From the NCBI RefSeq assembly GCF_028640845.1, contig NC_080546.1:67237205-67301204 (forward strand): DNA of 64,000 nucleotides, given 5' to 3'. The translations under genes and the position numbers were made by a program. The DNA comes from Ahaetulla prasina. Taxonomy: Eukaryota; Chordata; Lepidosauria; Squamata; Colubridae. The notes below the pieces were generated by a model. It worked only from the letters and a program-made list of their open reading frames with translations. It made no database searches and was not told where the DNA came from. This document shows, one piece after another, positions 42,102 to 53,463 of the stretch. The first letter of the stretch is position 1, and every line of letters begins with the position of its first letter.

Positions 42102-44420
42102 AGAATAGAATAGAATAGAATTTTATTGGCCAAGTGTGATTGGACACACAAGGAATTTGTCTTGGTGCTTGTCTATGCTCTCAGTGTACATAAAAGAAAA
42201 GATACATTCATCAAGGTACAACATTTACAACACAATTGATGGTCAGTATATCAATATAAATCATAAGGATTGCCAGCAACAAGTTATAGTTATACAGTCA
42301 TAAGTGGAAAGAGATTGGTGATGGGAACTATGAGACGATTAATAGTAGTGCAGATTCAGTAAACAGTCTGACAGTGTTGATGGAATTATTTGTTTAGCAG
42401 AGTGACGGCCTTCGGAAAAAACTGTTCTTGTGTCTAGTTGTTCTGGTGTGCAGTGCTCTATAGCGTCGTTTTGAGGGTAGGAGTTGAAACAGTTTATGTC
42501 CAGGATGCGAGGGATCTGTAAATATTTTCACGGCCCTCTTCTTGATTCGTGCAGTATACAGGTCCTCAATGGAAGGCAGGTTGGTAGCAATTATTTTTTC
42601 TGCAGTTCTAATTATCCTCTGAAGTCTGTGTTTTTCTTGTTGGGTTGCAGAACCAAACCAGACAGTTATAGAGGTGCAAATGACAGACTCAATAATTCCT
42701 CTGTAGAACTGAATCAGCAGCTCCTTGGGCAGTTTGAGCTTACTGAGTTGGCGCAGAAAGAACATTCTTTGTTGTCCTTTTTAATGATGTTTTGATGTTA
42801 GCTGTCCATTTGAGATCTTGCGATATGATAGAACCCAGAAATTTGAAGGTTTCTACTGTTGATACTGTGTTGTCAAGTATTGTGAGAGGTGGAAGTATGG
42901 AAGGGTTTCTCCTAAAGTCTACCACCATTTCTACGGTTTTGAGTGTGTTCAGTTCCAGATTGTTTTGGTTGCACCACAAGGCTAGTCGTTCGACCTCTCG
43001 TCTATATGCGGATTCGTCATTGTCTCGAATGAGACCAATCACTGTTGTGTCATCTGCGAACTTCAGTAGCTTAACAGATGGATCATTGGAGATGCAGTCA
43101 TTGGTATACAGAGAAGAGAAGTGGGGAGAGCACACAGCCTTGGGGGCCCTGTGCTAATTGTACAGGTATTTGATGTGATCTTGCTTAGCTTCACCTGCTG
43201 CTTCCTGTTTGTTAGGAAGCTTGTGATCCACTTACAAGTCTGTTCCGGTACCTGTAGCTGGTTTAGCTTAGTTAGAAGAATGTCTGGAATGATGGTATTG
43301 AATGCTGAACTAAAGTCTACAAAGAGGACCCTTGCATAGGTCTTTGGAGACTCAAGATGTTGTAGGATGTAGTGCAGAGCCATATTAACAGCATCATCTG
43401 TTGATCTATTTGCTCGGTATGCAAATTGCACGGGTCTAACAGCGGATCCGTGATGGTTTTCAGGTAGGAAAGCACTAGCCTTTCAAAGGTTTTCATGACT
43501 ACAGATGTTAAAGCAACTGGTCTGTAGTCATTCAGTTCCTTGATGGTGGGCTTCTTAGGCACTGGGATGATGGTAGAGCGTTTGAAGCAAGAAGGAACAT
43601 AACACATCTCTAGTGATTTATTGAAAATATGGGTGAAGATGGGGGCCAATTGGTCAGCACAGACTTTTAAGCAAGAAGGAGTTATCTTGTCTGGGCCTGG
43701 AGCTTTTCCTGGCTTTTGTCTGTGAAATAGGTCCTGCACTTCCTTTTCTGTGATCACTAGGGGTTGTGAACCCAATGAAATGGGGTCAGTTGTAGGAGGC
43801 TTGGCTGTTGTTGGTGTGTCTGAGATGGGGGTTGTGGAGATAGTTGGCTGTAGTTTCCTTTCAAACCTGCAGTAAAACTCATTCAGGTCATCTGCCAGTT
43901 GTTGATTACCTTCAGCCTGGGAAGGAGGTTTGCCATAGCCGGTGATATTTTTAAGAGTTTTCCACATGTTTGCTGGTTCATTTGCTGAAAATTGATTCTT
44001 TAGCTTTTCAGAGTAGCTTCTTTTTGCTGCTCTGATCTCCCTTGTTAGTGCATTTCTGGCCTGATTGTACAGCATTTTATCACCTTTTCTGTAGGCTTCC
44101 TCTTTGGAATGTCGTAGCTGCTTAAGTTTAGGTGTAAACCAAGGTTTGTTGTTACTGTATATTTGCAAGTTCCTTCTAGGTACACATAGGTCTTCACAGA
44201 AGCTGACATATGATGTTAAGTATCTGTGAGTTCATCCAGGTCTGCAGAGGTATCTTTAAAAATATTCCAATCAGTGCAGTCAAAACATGCCTGTAGCTTT
44301 AATTTTGATTCCTCCGTCCAGGTCTTTACTGATTTAATTATTGGTTTTGTGGCTTTAAGTCTTTGCCTGTAAGCAGGTACAAGGTGAATCATGCAATGAT
44401 CAGAGTGTCCTACAGTGTCC
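42102..44420 (-). mobile_element. L3/Rex1-type LINE (snake1-like), minus strand
   Basis: The 3' end on the left is AGAATAGAATAGAATAGAAT followed by TTTATTGGCCAAGTGTGATT. Coding runs from the endonuclease-RT linker (44168) to the C-terminus (42394). It is 5'-truncated near 44420, within L1-C, whose RT resumes with MDFGDKFLNMFTAIYSR at 44424. It is better preserved than the copy at 6159-9966. Confidence 0.9.
42394..44168 (-). pseudogene. L3/Rex1 LINE reverse transcriptase
   Basis: The 283-residue frame from 44168 contains KEEAYRKGDKMLYNQARNAL, NMWKTLKNITGYGKPPSQAE and GKAPGPDKITPSCLKVCADQ, then [21 protein letters not shown] shift at about 43430 precedes [20 protein letters not shown] and [19 protein letters not shown] further shift near 43130 leads to LKFADDTTVIGLIRDNDESA, with the FADD box intact. 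Another shift near 42760 precedes QLSKLKLPKELLIQFYRGII and the C-terminus. The changes are three frameshifts in about 1.8 kb. Confidence 0.9.
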
Positions 44421-44491
44421 TACATGGATTTTGGTGATAAATTTTTAAACATGTTTACAGCAATATATTCCAGGAGGCAAGAGCAATAGTG
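44421..44491 (+). pseudogene. L1-C RT segment (between two insertions)
   Basis: MDFGDKFLNMFTAIYSRRQE fits the L1 RT stretch just after FMLQQL, so it connects 42101 with the site of L1-B. It ends in AATTTTATTTTTAT, the poly-A end of L1-B on the other strand. Confidence 0.65.
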
Positions 44492-46486
44492 AATTTTATT
44501 TTTATTTTTTTTATTACTTTTTTTGCAACAAACAAACAAAAAGAAAATACATTATTACACCCTTGTGCTATACATAAAAGGAAGATTTGGGTCTTCGGAT
44601 ATATCCTCATGATTGCCAAAATCCACGTTCTCGAGGTACAGGTACTGAAGCGTCCAATGTTCCAAGCGCAAAGTCCACAAATGGTTTCCAAGTCTTCCAG
44701 AAAATATCTTCTTTATACACACCACTTCTAATTTTAATATCACATGTCATTTTATCATTTAAAGCTAATTTCCACATTTCAGAATTCCACTCTTCTATTC
44801 TAAAAATCACATCTAGTTTCCAATATCTAGCTATTATAATTCTACCTATTATAATCATAATTCTAATCAATTCTTTTTCATATTTTGTTAATTCTATTTC
44901 CTTAATTACCAACAATAATATAGTTTCCACTCTCAATGTTATTACTTTCCCCATCATTTCAAATATCATTTTCTCCAATTGTTGCCAAAACTTTTAACCT
45001 TATCACAATTATACCACATATGTTCATAAGTCCCCAATTCCATCTCACATCTCCAACATTTTTACTAATTTTTTATCCATTTGTGACAATCTTACTGGAG
45101 TCAAATACCATTTCAAACAACTTTATAATTGTGCTCTTTAATCCTTATAGATAAAGTTCTCATAATTCTACTCTTCCAATTCACATTCCAATCTGACTCT
45201 GGTATTTCAATATTAAGATCTTTTTCCCAATTTGTCCTCATCACTCTTTGTAATTTTTCATCAGAATTTATAATCTTATAAACCCTACTAACGAGTCCCT
45301 TTAGCCCAATTTCATCTTTCATAATCCGAGATACTAAATATTCAAATTCAGTTTCACATCTATTTATCGAATAATTTTCCCTTAGTTTTTTTGTCCATTT
45401 TTCTATCTGTATTTTTTCAAACCAACTTAACCCTAATTTTTCAATAATTTCTTTATTCCTCCTTTCATTTTCCATAACTTTTATCCAATCTCTAATAATT
45501 TCTATATTTTCCTCTTTAATCACTTCATTACGTTTTATATTATTTTTAATCGGCCAAATTCCAATTGTTTCCCCCAAAAAGATTATATCCGGAATTAAAA
45601 TTTTAACAAATTTATTCCACATTTTACTTAATCCCTTTAACCAATAACTTCTACTTACACATTTTAAATTTGCTTTATCTAAAAACCACCTTGATCCAAA
45701 TTTCTATATACCTTAACTCTAAGTCTCTCCAATAGTTATCTTCACCTTTAAATATTTTTACCACTATCCGGATACCATATGCACAGTAATAATTAAATAA
45801 TTTGGGGATTCCTAATCCACCTTCCTTTTGATTTTGATACCACATTTTCTTCACTAATCTAGGTCTTTTGCCACCGTTACAAAATTTATCCAGTTTTTCT
45901 GATATCCTTCAATATCTTTCTCTGTCAAATTTAGTGGTAGCATCTCGAATAAAAAGTTGAACTTGGGCAGCAACATCATCTTACACATTGCAATTCTACC
46001 AAACCAAGACAACTTTAAAATTTTATATTTATCTATCTTCTTCTCAATTTCGTTAATCACCACATCATAATTAAGTTTTTTCAATTCTTTAACCTTAAGT
46101 GAAAGCACTATACCCAAATATTTCAATGTATTTTTAATCCTTATCCCAAATTGCTCTTGCATATTCTCAGACTCATTACCATTACTATCCATCAATAATT
46201 CTGACTTTGACCAATTTACTTTCAATCCTGTCATTTCCTCAAATTCTATCAAATGCTTATATATCTTTTTCAGATCTTCCTCTACATTTTTCAAAATAAT
46301 TAAAGTATCATCCGCATACAAATTTATCTTATACCCCTTATATCCTTCTAATTCTTCATCTTTTTCTATCATTTTTGTCAATATTTCCATAGCCAATAAA
46401 AATAATGTTGGGGACAGGGGACATCCTTGTCTCGTACCAGCTTCTAATTTTATCTCTTCAGTTAATATTATAGAAAGTTCTAAATT
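44492..46486 (-). mobile_element. L1-B: 5'-truncated minus-strand L1
   Basis: The A-rich 3' end is on the left (T-runs from 44492). Coding begins at the RT palm (ELSIILTEEIKLEAGTRQGC near 46470) and runs to the C-terminus. It differs clearly in sequence from L1-A/E/G, so it is another L1 subfamily. It sits in the RT region of L1-C, which resumes at 46487. Confidence 0.85.
44607..46486 (-). pseudogene. L1-B ORF2, RT palm to C-terminus
   Basis: GTRQGCPLSPTLFLLAMEIL and the catalytic INLYADDTLIIL (near 46310) are intact. GLKVNWSKSELLM and NTLKYLGIVLSLKVKELKKL follow. A shift near 45850 precedes TLSIRIKEHNYKVV-type sequence (45113-45622: IMRTNWEKDLNIEIPESDWN) and the last frame, 44607-44978. The canonical Cys/His cluster falls in a broken region near 45060 and was not clearly read. 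Confidence 0.8.
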
Positions 46487-46748
46487 ACGAGCTTTTGTGG
46501 ATGATTTAGTCTTCATACTAGAGGAACCATTGTGGGTTTGAGGCTTATAGAGGTACTGGAGGAATATAGAGAAATAGCTGGACTAAAAGTAAATAAGGAG
46601 AAAACCAAAATGATTGCTAAAAATATGACAAACAGAAAGATGATTTGATCAAGGTAATAAATATACAATTAGTAAAAAAGATGAAGTATCTAGGGATTTA
46701 TTTGATGACAAGATGCACCTCGATTAAGAAGGATAATTATATTAAATC
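46487..46748 (+). pseudogene. L1-C RT segment with the catalytic box
   Basis: It begins AFVDDLVFILEEP, the L1 catalytic F-A-D-D box with A changed to V. It continues EEYREIAGLKVNKEKTKMIA and KKMKYLGIYLMTRCTSIKKD. About 190 bases of RT before it are missing, probably lost with L1-B insertion. It ends at the 14-base duplication of L1-D (46735-46748). Confidence 0.75.
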
Positions 46749-47845
46749 GGGGGGGGGGGGGAGTGGCCAGCATCATGGTGGTATGGTGTGGAAATCCGGG
46801 GCTCTGGAAAAACACCGATATCCCAGCCGATTCAGGGGAGCTTCAGGGATCATAGCTGTCCTGTAGGGACAGTGAAGAACGGAGGCACAGGTTGGTGTGA
46901 ACAGGGAAGTCACAAGTTCCCTGAAGTGCCAGCATCAGCCTCCGACCCAGCCGCAAGGGAAGACAGCCATTAGGAGCTATCAAAAGCCGGGGTGGCCACA
47001 CAAAAGAAGAAAAGAGAGCGAGGCGATTATCTGGGTGAGAAACGGAGGTCTTGGAAACAAGATTCCTTTTACATATTTAACTCCTGAACTTTTAAAAAGG
47101 TTTTTTGAAAGACATGGCAAAGAGGAGAGGGGAGGGAGAAGAATAAGGTTCCACCCCACTTCCGGAATAGTTGTGAAGAAACGGAAGCCATTAGTAAAGA
47201 CTAATTACAGAGACTTGAAAAATCAATTTAATGAATTGAAAGCAAATTGGACAAAGAGGTTTTGTTTGGCTAATGAATTATTTTTTAAAAATTTGAATTT
47301 TTGTAGCTGGAAGAGCAAAGTGGAAAGAAAAAAAGTATATTGATACGTTTAAGAGTATTTTAAGTGAATTGTAGTGCCATCTAGTGGTGACAGAGAAAAC
47401 TAAATGGACATACTGAATAAAGGAGATGAGAGCAAAATGACCTTGGACAATGTTTTGGAAAATGGCAAGAAGATTTTGATAAGAAGTGGTCTTGTGATTT
47501 TGTAACAGAAGGATGGGTAGGAAAAAAATGAAAGTTTTTGTATACTACTAGGATTGAGCTGGCTGTTTTGTTTTTCTTTTTCTCCTTTTGCTTGAGGGAC
47601 TTATACATTTTGGAAGATTTTGGAATAGTGGTATTTTGGAATATTATTATTTTTTTCTTCTGTGTTTTCCTTTTCGTTTTTGTTTTTTCTTTCTTGGTTT
47701 TTTCTTCCTGGGTTTAAATTTTTGTGAGTAGTATGGTTCTTGTTTTTTTCTTTTTTCCATTTTTGTAAATTTTCTTGGGAGACACTTTTTCTATTTTCTA
47801 TTGTGTGATTGGACATTTTGGGAAAATACCCTGTCACAGATCAAA
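46749..47845 (+). promoter_or_regulatory. L1-D 5' UTR
   Basis: About 1.1 kb of leader starts in a G-run and includes GC-rich sequence to 47050 (FHPTSGIVVKKRKP in a 148-residue chance frame, 46897-47343), then AT-rich sequence with T-runs. It ends before the ORF1 coiled coil. The open frame here shows no known domain and is listed as chance. Confidence 0.5.
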
Positions 47846-48534
47846 AGACAACAGAAACTGCATCACAGCAAGAGAAAAGTAACATGGAATTAAAAAAAAC
47901 ATGTTACAGAACATATATGAAGATCTTAAGATAAGATAAGGTAGATGGGAGAATGGAAAAAATGGAAGAATTGAAAGAAAAGAGATGATAGGGAAAAATG
48001 AACGACGATTGCAGCAAACGGAAGAAAAAACAGAGGCAACGGAGAAAAATGTTGAAGAGATGGACAAACAATTATAACTCTGGAAATGGATGAAGCTAAT
48101 TATTATTTAAGATTCCAAAATATTGAGGAAGAAAAGGGAGAAAACCTAGCAGAGAAAATTGCAGAGATATTAGCAGAAGTAATGAAAGAAAGCAAGGAAA
48201 TAATCTTAAATGGGATTGACGAGATATATATAGTACACACAAGTTATGCGATGAGAAACTACTTACCTAGAGAAATCCACGTTAAATTAACTAAAAAACC
48301 AATGATAACAGGCCCAAAGTTAATAGAACAAATAGAGGACTATGGAGAAGTAGCTGGATTGAAAATAGATAAAGACAAGACAAAAATTAGTTAAAAATAT
48401 GAGAGAAAAACAAAAGAAGCAATTAATGCAGAAGCTAGATATTCAAATACTGAAGAAAGTGAAATATCTGGGCATCCAATTAACTTCAAGATGTATTACA
48501 GTGAATACATTACATTCAATACTACAATTGAAAT
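47846..48534 (+). pseudogene. L1-D ORF1 fused by deletion to RT
   Basis: YYLRFQNIEEEKGENLAEKI and GIDEIYIVHTSYAMRNYLPR are ORF1 RRM-like core, and ITGPKLIEQIEDYGEVAGLK then KKVKYLGIQLTSRCITVNT are RT sequence after the catalytic box. The join is near 48310. More than 2.5 kb of L1, including the endonuclease and catalytic palm, is missing. Stop-rich coiled coil precedes it (47850-48080). Confidence 0.75.
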
Positions 48535-49034
48535 CTGCAGAAAAAATAATTGCTACCAACCTGCCTTCCATTGAGGACCTGTATACTGCACGAATCAAGA
48601 AGAGGGCCGTGAAAATATTTACAGATCCCTCACATCCAGGACATAAACTGTTTCAACTCCTACCCTCAAAACGATGCTATAGAGCACTGCACAACAGAAC
48701 AACTAGACACAAGAACAGTTTTTTCCCGAAGGCCATCACTCTGCTAAACAAATAATTCCCTCAACACTGTCAAATCTGCACTACTATTAATCTTCTCATA
48801 GTTCCCATCACCAATCTCTTTCCACTTATGACTGTATGACTGTAACTTTGTTGCTAGCAATCCTTATGATTTATATTGATATATTGACCATCAATTGTGT
48901 TGTAAATGTTGTACCTTGATGAATGTATCTTTTCTTTTATGTACACTGAGAGCATATGCACCAAGACAAATTCCTTGTGTGTCCAATCACACTTGGCCAA
49001 TAAAAATTCTATTCTATTCTATTCTATTCTATTT
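48535..49034 (+). mobile_element. L3/Rex1 (snake1-like) 3' tail with AATAG-type microsatellite
   Basis: It encodes AEKIIATNLPSIEDLYTARI and KNSFFPKAITLLNK, then the 3' UTR TTGTGTGTCCAATCACACTT and GGCCAATAAAAATTC running into four ATTCT units. It is the shortest of three copies and is inserted in L1-D RT sequence. Its microsatellite end is intact. Confidence 0.9.
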
Positions 49035-49049
49035 AAATACAATGAAAGA

Positions 49050-49844
49050 GGAAAGAGGATAATTCATACTTGGTTTCAGTATGGACAGCTGCAAGCTAGA
49101 TGGAAAGAAGACCAGAAAATTGGTATCATGCAAAACAAGGAAAACTTGGTAAAACAAATTAGAGATCAAAGTCAATCGCATATTAAAAGGTTGTATAATG
49201 CACTGATAAACATAGATTCAGAAACGGAATTAGTTAAGGACTGTATGATAAAATGGGCACAAAATATACAGCAACTTATAATGATGGAAACTTGGGAGAA
49301 AATTTGGGTTAGAAATGTTAAATTTACACAAGCACAAAATTTAAGAGAAAATTTTTATAAAATGTTTTATAGATGGCATTTAGATCCCAAAAAACTAGCG
49401 TGCATGTATCCGAACTTGCAAGCTAAATGTTGGAGTTGTGATTGTGATAATGCTACTTATTATCATATATGGTGGACATGTAAAAAAATCAAATCATTTT
49501 GGATAAAAATTTGGTGGATTATACAAAATATCTTGAAAAAGAAGATAAAGTTTACTCCGCAGTTGTTTTTACTAGGTATAATTACGGATTGTACGGTAAT
49601 AGAGAGTAAACTGATTTTAAATTTAATAGCAGCTAGATTATTGGTAGCGCAATATTGGAAGAAGGAACAATTACCTACTATTGATGAATGGACATTAAAA
49701 GTAGCAAACTTAGCAGAGATGGCAAAAATTTCAGCGTATTTGAAAGACTATTCACAAGAAAGATACATATTGGAATGGAGAAGATGGATTGATTATATTC
49801 AAAATAAGTATCAGACTAAGAAGTATCAAATACCTTATGAATGA
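49050..49844 (+). pseudogene. L1-E ORF2 C-terminal part
   Basis: An open stretch of about 264 residues contains HTWFQYGQLQARWKEDQKIG, KDCMIKWAQNIQQLIMMETW and the Cys-rich motif CWSCDCDNATYYHIWWTCKK near 49430, which keeps C-x2-C...H...C. It ends WIDYIQNKYQTKKYQIPYE. There is no lesion inside this piece, which marks a young insertion, but it lacks any enzymatic domain. Confidence 0.88.
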
Positions 49845-49897
49845 ATAGAATGTAAGAATTGTACTTGTATTCCTTTTTTTATATATATATATAAAGA

Positions 49898-50465
49898 TGT
49901 CGTGTCCCACTCCTCCGCTGACGGCCGGGTCAGGGAAATCCGAATCAGGTGTGCCTCTGCAGCTCTGCCAAAGTCCTAGCAAAGTCCTCAGGGCAGGCAG
50001 GAGACCAGAAAGTGACTTCAGCAAGATATGTTTAGACTTTGCCTGACTCAGAGAATGCCAGAAAGCAGATCCTTTATATAGGCCAAGGGGTGTGGCTCCA
50101 TGACTCAGCACTTATCCAGGCCTGCCCCTCCCTTCCTTCTGTTGCCTCCGCCTATCAAGTCTTCTGACGCGAGGGTCACTCCAATCGGCAGCTGTTGGTA
50201 ATTGACCTTCCTCAGGCTCACATGCTGTGGAGGAGGGGGGGGGTCTAGTTGCTCCGTTTGCCTGGGCATGGAGCCAGAGCTGGGGGCTGGAGATACTTGC
50301 TCTTCTTCAGCCTGTCTGGGCATGGAGCCAGGGCTGGGGCCGGGAGATGCCTCCTCCTCAGCCTGTCTGGGCATGGAGCCAGGGCTGGGGCCGGGAGGAC
50401 ATTCTCCAGCGTTCGGAAGCAGATAAGCAGACCCCGGCTGCGGTGAGAGCAGGCAAGACACAAAA
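49898..50465 (-). mobile_element. Solo LTR, family X copy 3 (reverse)
   Basis: The minus strand ends GGGACACGACA at 49898 and starts near 50462-50465. The TATA-like box GGCCTATATAAAGGATCTGC is at about 50063-50082. Flanks are AAAGA and AAAGG, a near 5-base duplication. It carries three units of a GC-rich repeat (GGCATGGAGCCAGGGCTGGG) at 50268-50400, against one or two in the other copies. It is inserted in the 3' UTR of L1-E. Confidence 0.75.
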
Positions 50466-50690
50466 AAGGGGAGTTAAGGTTCCAAGGGAGGGAGGGGAGC
50501 CTATGGATAGTTAGTGTAGTCTAGTTTATGATTGTTAAATGTTATACCCTGTACTTTGCTCCGGGAAGACCGGGGGGGGAGGGGGGGATTGGGGAAAGGT
50601 GGGAGGGGGGAGGGGTTGAGGGAGGGGTGAAGGGAGAATTTGCAAAAACTTTGTAAAACTTTTTAATAAAAAAAAAGATTTATTACACTG

Positions 50691-51729
50691 AAGGAAGATA
50701 ACTACTATAAACTGAGAAATTAATTTGAAATAGATTTGGAAAAATTTGCAATTATCATTAATGGGAAGAATAGCGTTAATTAAAATGAATGTTCTGCCCA
50801 GAATTTTGTTTTTCTTTCAACAATTCCGATTAAATTGGAGAAAAAATATTTTGAGAGTTTGAATAAAATGATGTGGAAATATATATGGCAAAGGAAGAAG
50901 GCAAGAATTAATATCAAATTGCTTCAAGATTCTAGGACTAGAGGAGGATTTGGTCTAGCAAACTGGGGACTTTATCACCAAACGGCAATGTTAACCTAGG
51001 TTAAAGAATGGATTTTACTGAGAAATACAAGGCTATTGACTTTGGAAATACATGATTTACAACTAGGCTGGCACACTTTCTAATGGTATGGTAAAAATAG
51101 GATACATGGATACTTCCAGAGACACTGTGTAAGAAACCGCTTGTTAACAGTATGGGAGAGAGTGAAAGAAAAACATTATATGGAAATACCAATGTGGCTT
51201 TCAACAATAGAAGCGTTGATACATCCAAATATGATTAACATGAACAATATTGTAAGGTATAAAGACATTTTAACATAGAAACGAGAACTAAAACAGCAAC
51301 AAGACTTAGAAAAACAAAGGACTGAGACTGATTGGTACACAAGATTGCAAATACAATCAAGATACGATAAAATTTAAACAATATGGATTTAATTTGGGGG
51401 AATCAGAGCTGAATCAGATAATGACTGGAAAAGATGAAAAAATGATTAAAAGATTGTATATTTATTGCAATTTAGATTAGAAGATGAAAAAGTAAAAGAG
51501 ACAATGATAACATGGGCGAAAAATTTTGGTCATGCAATAGAATTAGAGAAATGGCAATAACTATGGGAAAGGAATTATAAATTGACAATGGCAACTGCAT
51601 ATAAAGAAAACTTATATAAAATGTTTTATAGATGGCACATGCCTACAGAAAGGCTAGCAAAAATGTTTAAAGATAAATTGGCTAAATGTTGGAAATGTTT
51701 GCTTTTGCCAGATCAATTTTTTTATAAAA
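50691..51729 (+). pseudogene. L1-D ORF2, post-RT to Cys-rich region
   Basis: Broken frames read [46 protein letters not shown] and FYRWHMPTERLAKMFKDKLA, then KCWKC. It parallels 51744-52745 of L1-C block by block, which shows that the two belong to different L1 copies rather than to a local duplication alone. About ten stops or shifts are seen. Confidence 0.75.
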
Positions 51730-51743
51730 AATTATATTAAATC

Positions 51744-53150
51744 AGATAAAAGCAGACTTGGAGAAATGAGGAAACTTCCAACTCCCCTTGATGGGTAGAA
51801 TAGTGACTATTAAAATGAATGTTCTGCCAAAATTACTCTTCTTATTCCAAAATATACCTATAAAATTTGAGAGAAAGTATTTTGATAATTTGAACAAAAT
51901 TGTGTTGAAATTTATATGGCAAGGGGAAAAGTCAAGAATTAAATTGAAACTACTTCAAAGAAACGGGTGGTTTGGTTTGCCTGATTGGGAACTATATTAC
52001 CAAGTGGCAACTATCACCTGGGTCAAAGAATGGATAAGCCTAAGAAATAAAACATTATTAACACTAGAAGGTCATGACATTCAAGCAGGGTGGCATGCAT
52101 TCCTCTGGTATGAAAGACATAAAGCACATCAATACTTCCAAAGACACCACATATGACCATCATTATTGGAGATATGGAACAAAATAAAAAAACAGAACTA
52201 TAGGAAAATACCAATCTGGGTCTCCACTCTAGAAGCGGTGGTATATCCAAATCTTATCAACTGGGGGAAAATTGTAAGATATAAAGATATATTAGCTGAA
52301 CAGGGGAAATTAAAATCGAGATTGCTGCTAAAAGAACAAGGGTTAGATTTGGAATGGTGGTCATATTTACAAATTCAGTCAAGTTATATGAAAGATATGA
52401 AAATGTGGGACATCAGCAGAAACTTAACAATATTAGATAAACTTTTATTGGGGACAGAGGAGAAAATTATCAAAGCAATGTATAACTTTTTATTAGAATA
52501 CAAAACGGAGGAAGAGCGTGTTAAAGAGACGATGGTGGTATGGGCAAAGAACTTTAGGTACAATATTGAATTGGAAAAGTGGGAAAAATTGTGGGAAAGA
52601 AACAGGAAGCTAACTTTGGCCACGTCGTACAAAAACATATAAAATGTTTTATAGGTGGCACCTACCACCAACTAGTCTAGCCAAAATGTACAAAAATTTA
52701 TCACCTAAATGTTGGAAATGTGATCAAATACCGGGCACCTATATTACCCCGTTTTCCCCAAAAAAAGACATCCCCTGACAATAAGCCCAATCGGGCTTTT
52801 GAGCGCATGGCAATAAGGCCAAGTGCTTATTTCAGGGTTTAAAGAAAATGTAAGACGGGGTCTTATTTTCAGGGAAACATGGTACCACTTATGGTAGACA
52901 TGTAGAAAAGCAAAAGAATATTGGCAAAGGATTCAAATGTGGTTAGAAGAAATGACAGGACAGAAAGTGGAACTCAAACAAGAATTATTCCTATTAGGAA
53001 TTATAAAAGGTTTAAGAAAAGGATTAACATATTTAACACTACATATCATAACAGCAGCAAGAATAATTTATGTCCAACAATGGAAGAGTGAAAACATACC
53101 AAAAGAATGGGAAATAATAAAGAAAGTAACGTCAGTAGGCTGACGTTAAA
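51744..53150 (+). pseudogene. L1-C ORF2, post-RT to C-terminus
   Basis: LLMGRIVTIKMNVLPKLLFLF, NIPIKFERKYFDNLNKIVLK and KSRIKLKLLQRNGWFGLPDW start it; then RKIPIWVSTLEAVVYPNLIN and KTEEERVKETMVVWAKNFRY (52166-52642), and PTTN-LAKMYKNLSPKCWKC near 52690. The frame is interrupted by the small element 52745-52884 and resumes with LWWTCRKAKEYWQRIQMWLE and LITAARIIYVQQWKSEN. It ends near 53145. Confidence 0.8.
52745..52884. mobile_element. Complete 140-bp terminal-inverted-repeat element (MITE-like)
   Basis: Ends are TACCCCGTTTTCCCCAAAAA and, reversed, TACCATGTTTCCCTGAAAAT. Inside are GACAATAAGCCCAATCGGGC and TTTTGAGCGCATGGCAATAA. It sits in the L1-C codons for the GTYYHLWW-like motif, and the two flanks fit a TA or TTA target. 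It is the short form of the family whose longer copies are at 1234-2160 and 15979-16550. Confidence 0.75.
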
Positions 53151-53463
53151 ACTAAAAAATAAAGGAGACACAGAATACTATGAGATTTGGAATAAATTTT
53201 ACCAATGGTTAGACTTCAGGAACGGAAGTCAGAACAGATAAGAACAAGGATGTATAGATCGAAACAAGATGCAATATATGTAATATAGTATGTATCTATA
53301 AACATGTAAAAGTTAAATATGTGTATAGATTCAGTAAGTAGTAATGTATATTGAACATATAAGAAATTTATGCTGTATTTTGTATGGCGGAGATATTGCC
53401 AAGATGGTTCCACCATGTCCAACTTTTGTTTTAACAAAAAAAGGTTTAAAAAAAAAGAAAAGA
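53151..53463 (+). other. L1-C 3' UTR and A-rich tail
   Basis: AT-rich sequence ending in AACAAAAAAAGGTTTAAAAA and AAAAGAAAAG. No frame. The flanking CR1 begins straight after. Confidence 0.6.

Larger units (their letters stand above)
49035..50690 (+). mobile_element. L1-E: 5'-truncated L1
   Basis: It starts inside ORF2 at KYNERGKRIIHTWFQYG and runs through the ORF2 stop (49842) and 3' UTR with G-runs (50565-50640) to TTTTTAATAAAAAAAAAGA at 50690. L1-D resumes at once with TTTATTACACTGAAGGAAGA. The 3' UTR is split by a solo LTR (49898-50465). The subfamily matches L1-A and L1-G. Confidence 0.85.
46749..51729 (+). mobile_element. L1-D: L1 with 5' end present, internally deleted and lacking its 3' end
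   Basis: The 14-base duplication AATTATATTAAATC occurs at 46735-46748 and 51730-51743. The 5' UTR starts with a G-run (46749) and GAGTGGCCAGCATCATGGTG. ORF1 follows, then sequence jumps from the ORF1 RRM to RT at about 48320. ORF2 ends at the Cys-rich region (KCWKCLLLPDQFFYKK) directly before the right duplication, with no 3' UTR or long poly-A. An L3 tail and L1-E are inserted at 48535-50690. Confidence 0.78.
17821..53463 (+). mobile_element. L1-C: full-length-size L1 carrying most of the nested stack
   Basis: The plus-strand L1 consists of a 5' UTR (17821-18795), a decayed ORF1 (38250-39300), ORF2 with EN (39308-39920), RT (40555-40950, 41946-42101, 44421-44491, 46487-46748) and C-terminus (51744-53150), then a 3' UTR and poly-A to 53463. 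Each gap is filled by another element, and the reading frame or base sequence resumes on the far side. Summed segments give about 6.0 kb. A weak duplication GAAAATAGG / GAAAAGAGG flanks it in the CR1. It is the oldest L1 of the stack, judging by its many stops. Confidence 0.75.

Noticed and set aside
46897..47343. 148-residue plus frame
   Set aside because: It lies in the L1-D 5' UTR and shows no known domain; treated as chance.
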